DNA from: Ceratothoa steindachneri | Lineage: Eukaryota > Arthropoda > Malacostraca > Isopoda > Cymothoidae | DNA length: 64,000 bases | Assembly: GCA_963969495.1 (NCBI GenBank) | Contig: OZ018328.1 | Span: 3,401,886 to 3,465,885, forward strand | Direction of reading: 5' to 3' | Shown here: positions 60,421 to 64,000 of the stretch, piece after piece | How the letters are laid out: the number at the start of each line of letters is the position of its first letter | Position numbering within the stretch: the first letter of the stretch is position 1 | Position numbers and translations under genes: made by a program | Notes under the pieces: generated by a model | What the model was told of the DNA's origin: nothing | The model's database searches: none | What the model saw: only the letters and a program-made list of their open reading frames with translations

Positions 60421-61150
60421 ATTTATACAGAGAGAGACGACAGCAGGGAAGATAGAGAGAGTGAGTGAGGAAATGTGAGAAAGTTAGAGAAAGAGAGAGA
60501 ACGAGCGGGGACAAAATAAAAAGTAAAAAAAAAACAAAGAGATGGAAAAAGAAACAGAAAGATAAATTTAGAAATGAGAGAGAAGGAGAGAGAAAAGAGA
60601 GGGAAAGAGTAAAGAGACTGAGTGATTGAGAGAGAGAAAGAAAGAAATGGCTAGGGGGACAGATATATGTAGATATACATCTTTCCTCTATTATATACAC
60701 ATACATATTGTCACAGTTACAACACGTATATACACACACATAAATGTAGAGAGAAGCAGAGAGGGAAAAAAAGGGGCAGAGAAAGAAAACAGCGACCGAG
60801 AGACAAAGAGGGAGTGAGAAAGAGAAGATAGAGAGATATAAAAGAGAGAGTTGGCGAGAGGCAGAACAAGAGATACGAGAGGATAACAAAAAAAACAGAA
60901 TAAACAGGCAGGGAAGGATAAAAATAGGAGGGAGATAAAAGAGGGAGCGGGAGAATAAGAGACAAAAGAGAAAGAGAGAGGGCGGAAAAGAGAGTGAGAG
61001 AGGGAGCGAAAGGGAAATGTTGAAAAATAGATAGATAGAAAGATAGAAGAGAAAAAGAGATGAAAGAAGAGAGAAAAAGATCAAAAATAAAATTGAGAGA
61101 AAGACAGAAAAAGGAGAAAGCGGCAGAGGAAAAGAGATAATGGAAGAGTG
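60421..61150 (+). repeat. Long purine-rich (GA/AAG) tract
   Basis: About 730 bp, overwhelmingly A and G on the + strand, broken by a mixed patch (60645-60745). The opposite strand gives long Ser/Leu/Phe-rich open frames that are composition artefacts. Confidence 0.9.
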
Positions 61151-62012
61151 AAGTAAATGTTATAATGTACTGAGAAGCATATATATGTAAATGGGAGGGG
61201 AGATAATTATAGTCTATGATTATCAATGTGATTTATCTTCGGTTAATAAATCACCCTAGATAGCGTTTCGAAAACCATAACTATAAATTTCGTTGGATCG
61301 AAGATGTCTGCCGTTAGCTTTCGTCCTAAATGCGACAGCGAAGTAAATTTTGGAATAAAGACTTGGGCTTTAAGAAAGACAATTACCAAATATAAATATA
61401 TTTATAAAATTCAACGAACGTACAGAGGTAAGTAGGTTAAGTAAATATGGTGAATAATAAGGTGAAACAATATAGAGTGAATGATAGAGTAAATAATAAT
61501 ATAGTAATATATAGTATAATAGAGTATCTTTGATATAGTAAATAATATTGAGTTGTAAGTAATATAGTGTCGTAATTTAGAGTATTTCAAAGGTATCTAG
61601 AATGGACTGTGAATTGGGGACTTTATACGACAAAAGCGGCGAGTGAAGTGGGCCAATTCGCGTGCTTATTTGGTCGAGATGGGAACGTGTGTTTGTTTGT
61701 TTATGTGTGAAATTTAAGAGATGTTGTTTGGAACAGTATACGTTAATTGAATTGAAAAGAAAATAAATGAATTAATTAATTATTAAGTTTAACATAATGA
61801 TTTGATTTACAAAAGTTGAAGTACATTAATTTGGAAGATTAAATAGACAAAGTTAAGTAAAATGATTAAATTGACAATTTAAAGTAATGCATAATGAATT
61901 TTACATAATAATGGATGTATATACATATTTAAGTTTCCCAGGAGGTTTTTATTATAGGAATGCCCAGAGGCATTGCTATATGCTATAATAATGAAATCAT
62001 GATAATGAGGGG

Positions 62013-62014
<2 letters not shown>
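61151..62014. other. No gene recognised (AT-rich)
   Basis: AT-rich with short ATAGTA-like reiterations near 61440-61560. Nothing else supported. Confidence 0.45.

Positions 62015-62086
<72 letters not shown>
62015..62086 (+). repeat. GA dinucleotide microsatellite
   Basis: About 70 bp of (GA)n directly abutting the 3' tail of element F. Confidence 0.97.
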
Positions 62087-62087
<1 letters not shown>

Positions 62088-62089
62088 AC

Positions 62090-64000
62090 AAGGAGTAACA
62101 AGGAAAGTAAGTACCCTAGGAGACCTTACGGTCCATTCAAAGAGGGTAACTTTGCACTAGCAATCGAACAGGCACATGTCTGCTCAATTGTTTTGCGTCC
62201 CTGAACGGCCACTTTTCAAGACTTTATCTAGTCTTGACTTGAACTGGTCAACAGATTCACTGTTGACAACTTCCACTGGAAGTGCGTTCCACTTACCGCA
62301 GATACTGTAGGTGAAAAAATTTCCACACAGATTGCGGTTGTAACGCTTCAGTTCAAGTTTGAAGCCGTGATTGCGCGTTCTGTTCTCACTCAGTGTGAAA
62401 ATATCCCGGTAGTCAACATTGTCGAACCCTCGAAGTATTTTGGAGACTTCGATGAGCTGACTACGCAGTCTACGGGTTTCCAGCGAGAACAGATCTAATT
62501 CCCTTAGTCTATCCTCATAATTTTTATGTCGGATAGAGGGAATCAGCTTGGTTGCCCTGGCTTGTACGCGTTCCAATCTCGCGATGTCCTTTCGCAATGA
62601 AGGACTCCAAAATTGTACGGCATACTCCAGGTGCGGTCGGACAAGTGAGTTGTCCTGGTTCCGATAACCAAACTGGCGCTTAATATAGCCTAGCATCCTT
62701 TGGGCCTTTTTCTCCGCCTCAATGCACTGTTTCGAGAACTTGAGGTCACTAGTGATTGTTACACCCAAGTCCTTCTCAGTGTCACTCGATTCAAGAGCAG
62801 TGCCCTTAAGGATATACTGAGATTGGGGGTTTCTGTGGCCGATATGCATCACTTTGCATTTCCCCACGTTAAAAGGCATTTGCCACGTGTCCGACCACTC
62901 CCCAATCTTCCCAAGATCTTTCCGCAGGCGGGCAGTATTTCCATCCTTTGCAACGTTCATACCAAGCTTGGTATCGTCGGCAAATTTGGAAATCTTGGCA
63001 ACCATGTCACCCTCGATGTCGTTGACGTAGATGATGAATAGTAGTGGTCCCATGACAGAACCTTGAGGCACCCCGCTAGTAACGGGCACCCACTCAGAAG
63101 CCTGTCCATTCACCACCACCCGTTGCCGTCTGCCACTTAGCCAGTTCTCGATCCAGCCGGCTACCTTTCCGTCTATGCCAAGCGCTCGCACTTTCCGGAC
63201 AAGGCGGCGGTGTGGTACCTTATCAAAGGCTTTCTGAAAGTCTAGGTAGACCACATCCACCGCCTTGTCCCGATCGTGCTCACTGAAACGAAGTGGAAGA
63301 ATTCCACAAGGTTCGTCAGGCATGACCGTTGCATTCGGAAGCCGTGCTGGGAACTCCTCAGTAGCAGGTTTGACTCTAAATACGACGTCACTTTGTCCAC
63401 CATGATGCTTTCCATGAGTTTACCGACTATCGAAGTCAGACTGATAGGTCGGTCGTTTGACGGTTGGTTACGGTCTCCTTTCTTGAAGATAAAAGTCACC
63501 TCCGCCTCACGCCAGTCTCTAGGAACGCATTTGGTCCGGATTGACATGTTAAAGATAGCGCACAGATGTCGTGATACTTCATCGCACACTTCCTTCAATA
63601 CTTTAGGTAGAAACCCGTCCGGTCCAGGGGACTTATTCGTCTTTAGGTCAGCGATCTTTTTCTTTATTTCTCCTTCAGTGAAGTCCATTGCCTCCAGCTT
63701 TTCCCCCGAGTAGGAATCCGTCGGCTGGGGAATGGGACCACACTCTTCAGTAAACACTGAAGAGAAGTAGTCGTTGAGGAGGTTAGCATTTTCTGCATCT
63801 GAATGCTTTAATGTCCCCTCCTCATTCCTCAAAGGGCCAATCGTTCGACGGATTGGTTTACGGCTGTTCACATATCCAAAAAAACTCCTTGGGATTCTCT
63901 TTACAGAGTCTCGCCACTCGGAGTTCCTCAGACCGCTTAGCCGCCCTTATGCTGGACTTCACTCTCCTGGCTAGCCTCCGGTATTCGTCAAAGTCACCCG
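62090..64000 (-). mobile_element. CR1-like LINE F, 3' portion, running off the right edge
   Basis: Tail at the left (aacaaggagtaacaagga, a ~10-base repeat), a 3' UTR, then ORF2 on the - strand up to the window edge. First frame (63871-63242): RTIGPLRNEEG, LKTNKSPGPDGFLPKVLKEV, PRDWREAEVTFIFKKGDRNQ and SSQHGFRMQRSCLTNLVEF. A frameshift near 63290 leads to VVYLDFQKAFDKVPHRRLVR, SGVPQGSVMGPLLFIIYVND, the catalytic KFADDTKLG near 62970, and LVRPHLEYAVQFWSPSLRKD to the stop at 62184. A small deletion removes residues before LVRPH (near 62648). Its GC content is visibly higher than families A, B and D. Confidence 0.9.

Noticed and set aside
61879..62091. Ser-Leu repeat frame on the - strand
   Set aside because: Translation of the GA microsatellite plus flank.

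Overview
This is a repeat-dominated stretch of an animal nuclear genome. Two spliced host genes are recognisable, and most of the rest is transposable-element sequence in different stages of decay. The split genes with GT/AG introns, the CR1-like, I-like, Ty3/gypsy and Tc1-like elements, and the long GA and TA microsatellites suggest an arthropod, plausibly a decapod crustacean. That assignment is inference. I see no bacterial-type operons, CRISPR arrays, rRNA or convincing tRNA.

Host genes. (1) The last three coding exons of a NOSIP orthologue lie on the + strand (4935-5512), with very short introns; the upstream exons lie outside the window. (2) A histone-binding WD40 protein of the RBBP4/RBBP7/Caf1-p55 family lies on the - strand. 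Eight exons between 37337 and 23742 join in perfect phase and give about 420 residues plus the stop codon. Only the tiny first exon, with the initiator Met, is unplaced. Its 6.6-kb intron (27440-34055) and 2.7-kb intron (23823-26565) are stuffed with transposons.

Layout. 1-2438: decayed RNase H-bearing LINE 'E'. 3283-4470: Tc1-like relic. 4935-5816: NOSIP end. 6952-12518: old full-length copy I1 of an I-group LINE, + strand, 13-bp target-site duplication (TSD). 12732-21222: CR1-like LINE A1, split by I2 (13519-19591, - strand), a much younger 6.07-kb copy of the same I-group family with a 15-bp TSD. 21223-23741: poorly resolved sequence with an E remnant. 23742-37337: RBBP4-like gene with intronic E3, E4, I3 and a 3.07-kb DNA transposon with ~250-bp terminal inverted repeats. 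37719-38732: a 5'-inverted A element. 39970-49490: a nest of CR1-like elements of families A and B. 50678-55528: element A6 split by CR1-like element D (PHD-finger ORF1), itself hit by a short B fragment. 56293-56533: a perfect 107-bp inverted repeat. 58080-59688: truncated Ty3/gypsy gag-protease. 59689-62086: TA and GA simple sequence. 62090-64000: CR1-like element F, running off the right edge.

The LINE families are named here by letter only. A, B, D and F are CR1-like (endonuclease plus reverse transcriptase, no RNase H, short repeated 3' tails). E and I carry RNase H after the reverse transcriptase. Family A has a conserved 3' hairpin followed by a TTATG-type repeat. The insertion order can be read from the nesting. 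I found no intact autonomous element; the least damaged are I2, B1 and B2.
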